Shown: piece by piece, positions 1-5,084 of the stretch
How positions within the stretch are numbered: the first letter of the stretch is position 1
Layout: each line of letters opens with the position of its first letter
NCBI GenBank assembly: GCA_900755995.1
Contig: CAAEIM010000021.1
Location: forward strand, 1 to 16,602
DNA: 16,602 bases
Source of the DNA: Clostridia bacterium
GTDB lineage: Bacteria; Bacillota; Clostridia; Oscillospirales; Acutalibacteraceae
Reading direction: 5' to 3'
Made by a program: the position numbers and the translations under genes
The notes under the pieces: model-generated
The model's input: only the letters and a program-made list of their open reading frames with translations
Database searches by the model: none
What the model was told of the DNA's origin: nothing

Positions 1-30
1 CTCAAATTAGCTTGGTCGGCAGTTGGGCGA

Positions 31-102
31 TTATTTTTTTATGTACTTAATGACTTCTGCAAGAGCTACTAATAAAATTATAAGTAAAACTGTTTCAGTA
101 AT
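31..102 (-). pseudogene. Small hydrophobic peptide ORF, copy 1 (start codon lost)
   Basis: This 24-codon frame is too short for routine gene calling. Its peptide has the same length as copy 2 (328-399) and differs at only a few positions in the hydrophobic core; both end in AEVIKYIKK. Many codon differences between the copies are synonymous, so the frame was once translated. A strong Shine-Dalgarno (GAGGGGGTGAT) sits at the same distance as in copy 2, but the ATG of copy 2 is ATT here (100-102). The only upstream in-frame alternative, GTG at 109-111, lies inside the ribosome site itself. The minus-strand promoter is weak (TATAAC at about 211-216, no clear -35), and the terminator stem of copy 2 is not preserved at 1-30. 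It is probably inactive or translated very weakly. Function by analogy would be a type I toxin; no named family was recognised. Confidence 0.55.
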
Positions 103-130
103 ACATATCACCCCCTCATTTGGGAGTGCT

Positions 131-206
131 AACCGCCTTTAACCCCTCTGCAACTACCCCATAAAGCCGTTAGGCTGAATGGCAGGGTTACAAAGTTTGT
201 ATGAAT
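131..206 (-). repeat. Conserved leader element, copy 1
   Basis: This is one of three near-identical ~76-bp copies (others 428-504 and 1715-1790). Read on the minus strand it forms the 5' leader of peptide copy 1. It contains the small hairpin GCC-TAAC-GGC and a possible longer pairing between the AACCC near its 5' end and the GGGGTT near its 3' end. The sequence is not coding in any consistent frame. Confidence 0.8.
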
Positions 207-213
207 TGTTATA

Positions 214-242
214 TTGACTTTTAAAAATGTATAATATATAAT
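214..242 (+). promoter_or_regulatory. Promoter of convergent plus-strand small RNA
   Basis: TTGACT (214-219), a 17-bp spacer and TATAAT (237-242) form a near-consensus sigma-A promoter on the plus strand. Transcription would start near 249. It points at the 3' end of peptide copy 2 and away from peptide copy 1. Confidence 0.7.
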
Positions 243-248
243 GTAGTT

Positions 249-337
249 ACAGAGGAAACCGTTTAAAGCGGTTAGCCACCGTAATCAGGCTATATTTGAT
301 TATAACCGTCCAATGGCAGTTGGGCGGTTATTTTTTT
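249..337 (+). ncRNA. Candidate antisense RNA (type I antitoxin-like)
   Basis: About 90 nt run from the plus-strand promoter to a strong hairpin followed by seven T residues. No ORF of note is inside. Three hairpins are visible: AACCG/CGGTT near the 5' end, TAATCA/TGATTA in the middle, and the terminator stem at 303-330. The last ~35 nt are fully complementary to the 3' end of the mRNA for peptide copy 2, including its last codons and stop. Convergent transcription with a shared terminator is the layout of known Gram-positive type I systems such as par(pAD1) and bsrG/SR4. The antitoxin role is inferred from layout only. Confidence 0.5.
303..337. terminator. Bidirectional terminator shared by peptide mRNA and small RNA
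   Basis: The stem pairs ATAACCGTCCAA with TTGGGCGGTTAT (12 bp, one G-U type mismatch) around a loop of about six bases. Seven T residues follow on the plus strand. The peptide stop codon (328-330) lies inside the stem. Confidence 0.7.
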
Positions 338-399
338 ATGTATTTAATGACTTCTGCAAGTGCTACTAATATTAAAATCAGTAAAACCGACTCTGTCAT
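328..399 (-). CDS. Small hydrophobic peptide, copy 2 (type I toxin-like)
   Basis: A 23-residue peptide that begins MTESV, has a hydrophobic core LLILILVALAEVI that could span a membrane, and ends in KYIKK. Support: a perfect promoter (528-556), a conserved leader, a strong Shine-Dalgarno AAGGGGGTGAT eight bases before ATG, a terminator directly at the stop codon, and a paralogue at 31-102 conserved at protein level through many silent codon changes. A small, basic-tailed hydrophobic peptide facing a convergent small RNA is typical of membrane-acting type I toxins such as Fst, TxpA or BsrG. The sequence itself does not match those families as I remember them, so toxicity is an inference. Confidence 0.6.
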   Translation of the reverse strand: MTESVLLILILVALAEVIKYIKK

Positions 400-427
400 A
401 CATATCACCCCCTTATTTGGGAGTGCT

Positions 428-504
428 AACCGCCTTGAACCCCTCTGCAACTACTCCATAAAGCCGTTAGGCTGAATGGCGAGATTACAATGTTTGTATG
501 AATT
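428..504 (-). repeat. Conserved leader element, copy 2
   Basis: Second copy of the ~76-bp leader, lying between the promoter at 528-556 and the ribosome site of peptide copy 2. It differs from copy 1 at only a few bases in its central part. It makes a 5' UTR of roughly 120 nt, long for a 23-residue ORF, which suggests RNA-level control. Confidence 0.8.
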
Positions 505-527
505 TATTTCATATATTTTCTATATTG

Positions 528-556
528 ATTATATAATTAACAATTCTGTTTGTCAA
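528..556 (-). promoter_or_regulatory. Promoter of peptide copy 2
   Basis: On the minus strand TTGACA (556-551), 17 bp and TATAAT (533-528): a perfect consensus promoter with a start near 521. It lies eight bases after the stop codon of the upstream membrane-protein gene. Confidence 0.75.
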
Positions 557-563
557 TTATTAG

Positions 564-1337
564 TTATGATAGTTTTTCTTTTAGTAAATTTCGTTCACTT
601 TCAATTCTTTTTATAAGTTCATCACTTGATATATTTAAGGTAGTTCTACTGATATAGTTTTCAACCTTGTTTCTATCATAAACATTTTCATTATTAAACA
701 ATTCACTATCTACTGCATTTCTATTGTTTTTGCAACTACAAACCATAGTATAATAAACTTTTTCACCACTATACCCTTGTACAATAATATGAAAAATTGA
801 CCAATTAGAATCGGTCCCCGGACTGTAAAAGAAGTTGAATACATCATCAGAACTCCTATCAAACATATCTATAAGGCAACCATTGTTAAAAAATCTACCA
901 TAGAAATCGTCATTAAATTCTGCTATATCAATATCTTGATTATTAACCGTTGCAAAGTAACACTTACCAAAATCCCCTGAAAAGGTATCCTTATTTTTTG
1001 TGATGATAAATGGAGTAAGTGTGTAGTAAACGGTATTATCAGACGTTTTTGATTCGTGCGTTTGATCAACATATAAATTATCTGCTGAAATTGCTATTGG
1101 CGTTTGTTGTATCGATAATTCATAATTTACCTTTCCCATACTTTCAGTAAATGCATTGATTTCTGACTGCATATTACAGGTAATAAAAAACGAAACAAGG
1201 GATACAAATAAAGAAGCAACGGATATTATTAGTCCTAAAATTTCAGGTATTCTTGAACTACCGTTTTTTAAATTATTATTCTTTTTAATGATACTGCTTT
1301 TCGATACTTTCTTTTTGGATTTTTGTTTTTCACTCAT
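564..1337 (-). CDS. Unrecognised membrane-anchored protein
   Basis: A 257-residue protein. The N-terminus is strongly basic and lysine/serine-rich (about residues 1-30), followed by one hydrophobic segment (about residues 33-57, ILGLIISVASLFVSLVSFFI). The remaining ~200 residues are soluble-looking and mixed in character. The charge pattern suggests a cytoplasmic N-terminus and an outside C-terminal domain. The ATG at 1337 is preferred over a GTG at 1349 because GGAG lies 11 bases before the ATG, while the GTG overlaps that site. It follows a small membrane-protein gene (1363-1578) by 25 bases, so the two are probably cotranscribed. I do not recognise a domain; the low GC matches the rest of the element. 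Confidence 0.7.
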   Translation of the reverse strand: MSEKQKSKKKVSKSSIIKKNNNLKNGSSRIPEILGLIISVASLFVSLVSFFITCNMQSEINAFTESMGKVNYELSIQQTPIAISADNLYVDQTHESKTSDNTVYYTLTPFIITKNKDTFSGDFGKCYFATVNNQDIDIAEFNDDFYGRFFNNGCLIDMFDRSSDDVFNFFYSPGTDSNWSIFHIIVQGYSGEKVYYTMVCSCKNNRNAVDSELFNNENVYDRNKVENYISRTTLNISSDELIKRIESERNLLKEKLS

Positions 1338-1362
1338 AAAGTATTCCACTCCATAATATATG

Positions 1363-1578
1363 CTAGCTCGGTTTTATATCTGCACTGTCAAAATTATCAT
1401 TTATTTTTTGATGAGTATTATGTTTATCAAAGCATTTTTTATTACATAATTCGTCACTATTTTCTTCGATAATTTTTTTAGAATCAATTATTCTTTTTAT
1501 ACATAGGATTACATTTATAACATTAAGAAAAACAGATATAAGGTTTAAAATAATAAGAATATCACATAATAAAGTCAT
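1363..1578 (-). CDS. Small membrane protein, unknown
   Basis: A 71-residue protein beginning MTLLCDILIILN. One long hydrophobic segment (about residues 3-28) is followed by a charged, cysteine-containing tail (LCNKKCFDKHN). The ATG at 1578 is chosen because GGAGG stands eight bases before it; the longer frame from 1593 would start inside that ribosome site. It is the first gene of a likely pair with the 257-residue membrane protein. A small membrane ORF followed by a larger membrane-protein gene also occurs at 3110-3232 / 2510-3094. Function unknown. Confidence 0.6.
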   Translation of the reverse strand: MTLLCDILIILNLISVFLNVINVILCIKRIIDSKKIIEENSDELCNKKCFDKHNTHQKINDNFDSADIKPS

Positions 1579-1694
1579 ACGAATTTCCTCCATTCTATAT
1601 CTTTTTTAATGAATTGTCAATTTGTATTGTCGTTTTGTATCTTTCACTTTTACTTTCACAATATTGCTAAGCTCTTATTTTATGTTGCAAAAAA

Positions 1695-1720
1695 GCAGTC
1701 AAGCTTTTATACTTAACTGC
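1695..1720 (-). terminator. Terminator of the stand-alone leader RNA
   Basis: GCAGTCAAG (1695-1703) pairs with CTTAACTGC (1712-1720), nine bases with one wobble, and a run of T residues follows on the minus strand. Confidence 0.7.
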
Positions 1721-1790
1721 TTTGAACCCCTCTGCAACTACCCCATAAAGCCGTTAGGCTGAATGGCAGGGTTACAAAGTTTGTATTAAT
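1715..1790 (-). repeat. Conserved leader element, copy 3
   Basis: Nearly identical to copy 1 across its central ~65 bp. The similarity stops just where copies 1 and 2 enter the ribosome site and peptide; here the terminator begins instead. Confidence 0.8.
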
Positions 1791-1812
1791 TTTTTATACA
1801 TCTTCTATCTTG

Positions 1813-1841
1813 ATTATATAATCAACAATTTTATTTGTCAA
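1813..1841 (-). promoter_or_regulatory. Promoter of the stand-alone leader RNA
   Basis: TTGACA (1841-1836), 17 bp and TATAAT (1818-1813) on the minus strand. The region matches the promoter of copy 2 over much of its length, so promoter and leader were duplicated together. Confidence 0.75.
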
Positions 1842-1876
1842 TTATTTTTGTGAAATCATTTTATAATTCAAATAAT

Positions 1877-2350
1877 TCAAAAAGGTAAATCATCATCAAG
1901 TGGCATATCCTGAAAATCAGAATGGCTGCCGCTCTGATATGACTCAGCGGGAGCTGAAGCCTGCTGGTAGGGAGCAGAGCCATAAGACTGTGTTCCATAT
2001 GATTGATTGTTGTTATTTGCATTGTTTTCACGGCGTTCACCGGTAAAATAAACACTGTCTGCAATAACCTCAACAACATAGCGGTTTGAACCGTCTTTTG
2101 CCTGATAAGAACGGCTCTGAAGCTGTCCTTCAACGGCAATGAGCGAACCCTTGCCAAAATATTTGCAAACAAATTCAGCAGTCTGACGCCAACATACAAC
2201 ATTGATAAAATCTGCCTTGCGTTCTTCTCTGCTTTTTACATAGCTGCGGTCAACAGCAATACTAAAGCTTGTTACGCTGTTGCCTTTTGGAGTTATTTTA
2301 AGTTCAGGGTGAGCAGTCAGTCTGCCCATTAATATAACTTTGTTTAACAT
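1877..2350 (-). CDS. ssb: Single-stranded DNA-binding protein
   Basis: A 157-residue SSB. The N-terminal OB fold (about residues 1-105) opens MLNKVILMGRLTAHPEL and carries the family's DFINVVCWRQTAEFV and AVEGQLQSRSY stretches. A flexible Asn/Gln/Ser/Tyr-rich linker follows, then the acidic tip MPLDDDLPF that recruits partner proteins. The length and order are those of a complete bacterial SSB. AGAAGGTG stands before the ATG. Mobile elements often carry their own copy to protect single strands during transfer or replication. Directly upstream is a short broken ORF that overlaps its start codon, which suggests former translational coupling. Confidence 0.95.
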   Translation of the reverse strand: MLNKVILMGRLTAHPELKITPKGNSVTSFSIAVDRSYVKSREERKADFINVVCWRQTAEFVCKYFGKGSLIAVEGQLQSRSYQAKDGSNRYVVEVIADSVYFTGERRENNANNNNQSYGTQSYGSAPYQQASAPAESYQSGSHSDFQDMPLDDDLPF

Positions 2351-2460
2351 AATTCACCTTCTAAGTTTATTAATTCTTTCTTCAATGAAACAATCGCATT
2401 TTCATTAAAAGTTCTTCCATATCTTATAAACTATCTTTCAGATATAACTTTTACTTTCAT
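2344..2460 (-). pseudogene. Small ORF interrupted by an in-frame TAG, upstream of ssb
   Basis: From ATG at 2460, preceded by AAAGGA, the frame reads MKVKVISER, then TAG at 2431-2433. It continues open for 28 more codons (FIRYGRTFNENAIVSLKKEL and onward) to a TAA at 2344-2346 that overlaps the ssb start. The overlap and the ssb ribosome site inside the frame are typical of a real coupled small gene. The simplest reading is a 38-residue gene killed by one nonsense change. A short upstream peptide or readthrough is possible but unsupported. Confidence 0.4.
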
Positions 2461-2509
2461 ATATCGTTCCTTTCTTACTTTTTAACTTATTTATGATTCA
2501 GAGTCACCC

Positions 2510-3094
2510 TTACTTAAGGTCAATGGTATAATTTGATGTAATACTATCCTTATGTACATATAATCTGTAAAGTGAAGGTTCAGGTTCAAAATTATCTGTC
2601 TTCATTTCAAGACCAAGTCCGTACAAAGTAAACATTCTTCCAAAAAACGTGAGATTATCTTTATCCAACTCCACAGCATATTTTTCAATATAAGGCTTTT
2701 CAGACTCGCTAATAATAAGTACCGTTGTATTTTCAGCTCTGACTCTCTCTGTTATCAATCTTTTATCGGTTACATACATATAATAATAGTAAAAACCTGT
2801 ATCTGTACTTTCTTTGGTCACAAACATATCACCTTTAATTTCTCCCTCGGTAACAAGATTATCATTCAAACAAACGATTTCTACTGTGGACACTAAATTT
2901 TCCTCGCCGTAGTCCTTGTATTCATAAACCCTATGCGGATTCTCAATACTTCTAATTGAACAATATTCTAAGAGCAATAAACAAAAAAAACCACAAGAAA
3001 GAAATATATATCTTATATTTTTTACATTGCTTCTTTCTTCATTATACAGTGTAAAATACACCAAAGAAATCACAAATCCAATCAATAAAAGCAT
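2510..3094 (-). CDS. Unrecognised membrane protein
   Basis: A 194-residue protein with two N-terminal hydrophobic segments (about residues 1-17 and 28-44) and a ~150-residue polar C-terminal part rich in Tyr, Glu and Thr. AGGAGG stands eight bases before the ATG. The gene begins 15 bases after the stop of a 40-residue membrane ORF (3110-3232), so they are likely cotranscribed. No domain was recognised. The layout resembles the 1363-1578 / 564-1337 pair, but the two large proteins are not obviously alike. Confidence 0.7.
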   Translation of the reverse strand: MLLLIGFVISLVYFTLYNEERSNVKNIRYIFLSCGFFCLLLLEYCSIRSIENPHRVYEYKDYGEENLVSTVEIVCLNDNLVTEGEIKGDMFVTKESTDTGFYYYYMYVTDKRLITERVRAENTTVLIISESEKPYIEKYAVELDKDNLTFFGRMFTLYGLGLEMKTDNFEPEPSLYRLYVHKDSITSNYTIDLK

Positions 3095-3109
3095 AACTAT
3101 AACCTCCTC

Positions 3110-3232
3110 TTACCTATTTATCAATTTTTTCTCTGCATAATAATCGCATTGCTTTGAATTGACAAGCAGCGTATAACACATAAAAGTATCAAAAATTGTA
3201 ACAACAGATATAGAAATAAAAAATACCGTCAT
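3110..3232 (-). CDS. Small membrane protein, unknown
   Basis: A 40-residue ORF starting MTVFFISISVVTIFDTF: a hydrophobic segment (about residues 2-26), then a charged tail ending KKLINR. It is supported by GAGGTGAT five bases before the ATG and by close coupling to the 194-residue membrane-protein gene. A hairpin with a conserved loop (3256-3284) stands 11 bases upstream of its ribosome site, so translation or transcription may be controlled there. Function unknown. Confidence 0.5.
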   Translation of the reverse strand: MTVFFISISVVTIFDTFMCYTLLVNSKQCDYYAEKKLINR

Positions 3233-3255
3233 AATAATCACCTCGTTTTAATTGA

Positions 3256-3331
3256 ACACGGCAGTTCCGCACTGACTGCCGTGTAAATTTTCATATGGCA
3301 AAAACAAAAGGAAAATAGGGTTAAGTGCGGA
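3256..3331 (-). ncRNA. Structured RNA element with kissing-loop potential, copy A
   Basis: A perfect 10-bp stem (3256-3265 with 3275-3284) encloses a 9-base loop. Eight loop bases (3266-3273) are exactly complementary to 3324-3331, about 40 bases away, so the minus-strand RNA could form a pseudoknot. Copy B (4388-4456) has the same stem, loop and partner with an unrelated linker, which suggests that the pairing matters. It lies between a decayed regulator and a small membrane ORF. It could also act as a terminator, although the T run is weak. Confidence 0.5.
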
Positions 3332-3334
3332 GTT

Positions 3335-3460
3335 ATCAGCTATGGCGGAGAATTTCTTGGTTAATCTTTTACTGCCTATGCATTTCAGTATTCCTTTGTC
3401 GCAAAGAGCGTTCAGAAAAATAAATTGACAAATTTCCTCACTTATTTTTATTAATGGTTT
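3335..3460 (-). pseudogene. Remnant of an XRE/BlaI-type regulator (C-terminal part)
   Basis: On the minus strand this stretch reads ALCDKGILKCIGSKRLTKKF followed by SAIA. It aligns with SLCRKGMLKCVGKKLTNNYV plus AIY of the intact regulator at 4461-5033, and DNA similarity is clear around 3356-3430. The DNA-binding N-terminus is missing, and the sequence jumps from the winged-helix part straight to the regulator's 3' tail. It is a duplicated and decayed copy. The 87-residue open frame across it is not a credible gene. Confidence 0.6.
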
Positions 3461-3468
3461 TATTATGA

Positions 3469-3474
3469 TATAAT
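3469..3474 (+). promoter_or_regulatory. Possible -10 box of the following plus-strand gene
   Basis: TATAAT lies 37 bases before the TTG start at 3511. No good -35 is seen at 16-18 bp upstream; a TTGACA at 3425-3430 is too far away to pair with it. Confidence 0.35.
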
Positions 3475-3510
3475 GTTTATAACCAAAAGAGATTAAGGAG
3501 ATGTAGTTCA

Positions 3511-4173
3511 TTGAAAATTAATGAATTAGATGAGTATGCTTATGAACATTTTTTTGAAATTGATGATTTAAAAAAATCTTATTATAAGTACACTCAGTTA
3601 CACCAAGTAGTCGAAAGATGCCAACATATTGAAAAAATCGACAAAAGGAAAATCAACAGATTAATTAAGGAGTTTAAAAGTATATGCAAAAAATTAATTA
3701 AGCGTGATGAAAATTTTGATATTGAAGAGTACACATTATATATGCAATCATTAGTTACCATTAATGTGAAAATTCAGAAAATATTAGTCGCTTGGAAATA
3801 CCGAAAAAATAAAGAAATATCTGATATTGAAAAAGAATACAAAAAGGTTAATAATTACTTATCTTATGCTAATTCATCTTTTGATGTTGTTTTGAATAAT
3901 CATACGACACTTTGTATTTTAGTTTCATTAGCTGCGTTTGTGGTTGGTGGATTAATTTTCTATATTGCAATTCGAAACATTGTAGGAACACTATTAGATT
4001 TATTGCTTTTAGTTATAGCGTTTGCGATATACTTTTTTTATAACAAAAGTATAATGCGTAGCTTTAATATCGACCATATAAATAGAACGATAAGTAAAAA
4101 TACATATATAAAATCATCAAAAATAAAGAAAGCTAATAGAAATTTAAAATACATTTTAAATTTCAAAAAATAA
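3511..4173 (+). CDS. Unrecognised protein with two C-terminal membrane segments
   Basis: A 220-residue protein starting at TTG, with AAGGAG ten bases upstream; no in-frame ATG fits better. The first ~130 residues are strongly charged (many Lys, Glu, Tyr) and probably helical or coiled. Two adjacent hydrophobic segments follow (about residues 132-155 and 158-177), then a basic tail rich in Asn and Lys. It is the only plus-strand gene in the element region, inserted between two copies of the regulator tail. Its end overlaps the 59-residue ORF on the other strand by 18 bp. Very low GC. No family recognised. Confidence 0.65.
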   Translation: MKINELDEYAYEHFFEIDDLKKSYYKYTQLHQVVERCQHIEKIDKRKINRLIKEFKSICKKLIKRDENFDIEEYTLYMQSLVTINVKIQKILVAWKYRKNKEISDIEKEYKKVNNYLSYANSSFDVVLNNHTTLCILVSLAAFVVGGLIFYIAIRNIVGTLLDLLLLVIAFAIYFFYNKSIMRSFNIDHINRTISKNTYIKSSKIKKANRNLKYILNFKK

Positions 4174-4335
4174 AAATACCACACCAACGATTTCAACTGA
4201 AAACCAAGTAACCGCCATTAATATTCCGTATTTGTCTATATATTTTATTTTCCTGTAAATTTTAATGGTGTTGTAAAGTGAAATAGCTATAAAAATCGGT
4301 GAAATAATTATCATAATAAGTAATACTATATCCAT
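4156..4335 (-). CDS. Small two-segment membrane protein, unknown
   Basis: A 59-residue ORF beginning MDIVLLIMIIISPIFIAISL, with hydrophobic segments at about residues 3-20 and 38-56 joined by a basic loop (YRKIKYIDKY). AAAGGA is ten bases before the ATG. It lies downstream of structured RNA copy B, as the 40-residue ORF lies downstream of copy A. The reading frame overlaps the end of the opposing gene at 3511-4173. Moderate support: good start region and protein-like composition, no recognised family. Confidence 0.45.
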   Translation of the reverse strand: MDIVLLIMIIISPIFIAISLYNTIKIYRKIKYIDKYGILMAVTWFSVEIVGVVFLFFEI

Positions 4336-4387
4336 AACTTAATTTTCCTTTCAGTTATATGGTGGTATAATTATGTTTAGAATAAAT

Positions 4388-4456
4388 CACGGCAGTTCCG
4401 CACTGACTGCCGTGTTTTAGCAATTGAAAAGGAGTAGGAGAAAGAGTAAGTGCGGA
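4388..4456 (-). ncRNA. Structured RNA element with kissing-loop potential, copy B
   Basis: A 9-bp stem (4388-4396 with 4406-4414) has the same loop as copy A. The loop bases 4397-4404 are exactly complementary to 4449-4456, just after the regulator stop codon. The linker (about 34 bases) differs from that of copy A. It may be a 3' UTR element of the regulator, an attenuator for the 59-residue ORF, or a terminator. Confidence 0.5.
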
Positions 4457-4460
4457 GTTG

Positions 4461-5033
4461 TTAGCGTGTTAGTAATTTTTTTATTTCAACGATAAAATTA
4501 TCATCAAAGTCATAAGTATTTATTAAAACTTCTACAATCTGCAAGGCATCCTTTTTTGATGGCAAAAGCATTTCAATAAAGTATTCAGCCTTAGTCAAAG
4601 CAGGAACATATATGGCTACATAATTATTGGTTAACTTTTTGCCTACGCATTTCAGCATCCCTTTCCTACAAAGACTATTTACCAATAAACGAATGTAATT
4701 TGTTTTTTCATCAAGTATCCCATTGCAAAGATTAACCATTTCACTTATCGTCATAGCACCGTTTTGTTGCCAGAGCAATTCCAGAATTTTAAGCTCTTTT
4801 CCTTGATATTGGTATTCATTAACATCTCCTCCCATAAATAGAAAATTATAATCAGCCTCAAATAGCTTTACAAGCATTTTTATATATTTAAAGCTTGGCT
4901 CTGCCACACCCGTTTCCCATTTTGTATAAGTAGTTCTTTTTATACCTAAACAGTCAGCTACGTTTTGCTGAGTAAATCCTTTTATATTCCTTAAATTTTT
5001 TAAATTATTTGAAAATTCTGTTATTTCGGGCAT
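4461..5033 (-). CDS. XRE-family repressor with BlaI-like winged-helix domain
   Basis: A 190-residue two-part regulator. Residues ~8-65 are a Cro/C1-type helix-turn-helix (recognition region QQNVADCLGIKRTTYTKWE at 22-40). Residues ~77-150 resemble the winged helix of BlaI/MecI-type repressors (KELKILELLWQQNGAMTISE, then LVNSLCRKGMLKCVG). A short C-terminal region may serve dimerisation. AAAGGAG lies upstream of the ATG. The 21-bp palindrome at 5050-5070, directly before the ribosome site, is probably its own operator; the same core occurs in front of parA (8305-8319). It therefore likely represses itself and the partition operon. The loss of the DNA-binding part in the remnant at 3335-3460 leaves this as the working copy. 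Confidence 0.8.
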   Translation of the reverse strand: MPEITEFSNNLKNLRNIKGFTQQNVADCLGIKRTTYTKWETGVAEPSFKYIKMLVKLFEADYNFLFMGGDVNEYQYQGKELKILELLWQQNGAMTISEMVNLCNGILDEKTNYIRLLVNSLCRKGMLKCVGKKLTNNYVAIYVPALTKAEYFIEMLLPSKKDALQIVEVLINTYDFDDNFIVEIKKLLTR

Positions 5034-5049
5034 TATTTCAACTCCTTTG

Positions 5050-5070
5050 AATCGGACAAATTGTCCGATT
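5050..5070. promoter_or_regulatory. Operator palindrome upstream of the repressor gene
   Basis: AATCGGACAA, one central A, then TTGTCCGATT: a perfect 21-bp palindrome. It sits between a possible -10 (TACAAT, 5079-5074 minus) and the ribosome site, so bound protein would block transcription start. Its 15-bp core recurs at 8305-8319. Confidence 0.7.
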
Positions 5071-5084
5071 TTTATTGTACAAAT

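Larger units (their letters stand above)
1690..1806 (-). ncRNA. Stand-alone leader RNA (leader copy 3 without a peptide)
   Basis: A ~115-nt transcript is predicted between a perfect promoter (1813-1841) and an intrinsic terminator (1695-1720 plus a T run on the minus strand). It contains the third copy of the leader but no ribosome site or peptide ORF. Either it is a free regulatory RNA or the peptide has been replaced by a terminator. The role is unknown. Confidence 0.5.

Noticed and set aside
131..1790. Three similar ~76-bp repeats as a CRISPR array
   Set aside because: The copies are ~300 and ~1290 bp apart, have genes between them, are too long for CRISPR repeats, and each follows or lacks a promoter independently; they are leader duplications.
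1861..2202. 113-codon ORF overlapping ssb on the same strand
   Set aside because: It is a frame shadow of the well-supported ssb gene; composition is not protein-like and there is no start site.
3248..3511. 87-codon minus-strand ORF as a real gene
   Set aside because: It runs through a regulator remnant, its stop region and the structured RNA hairpin; the N-terminal part has no homology to the regulator and no ribosome site.
3256..4456. Type III (ToxIN-like) antitoxin RNA repeats
   Set aside because: Only two copies, over 1 kb apart, not tandem, and no endoribonuclease gene of the ToxN type next to them.
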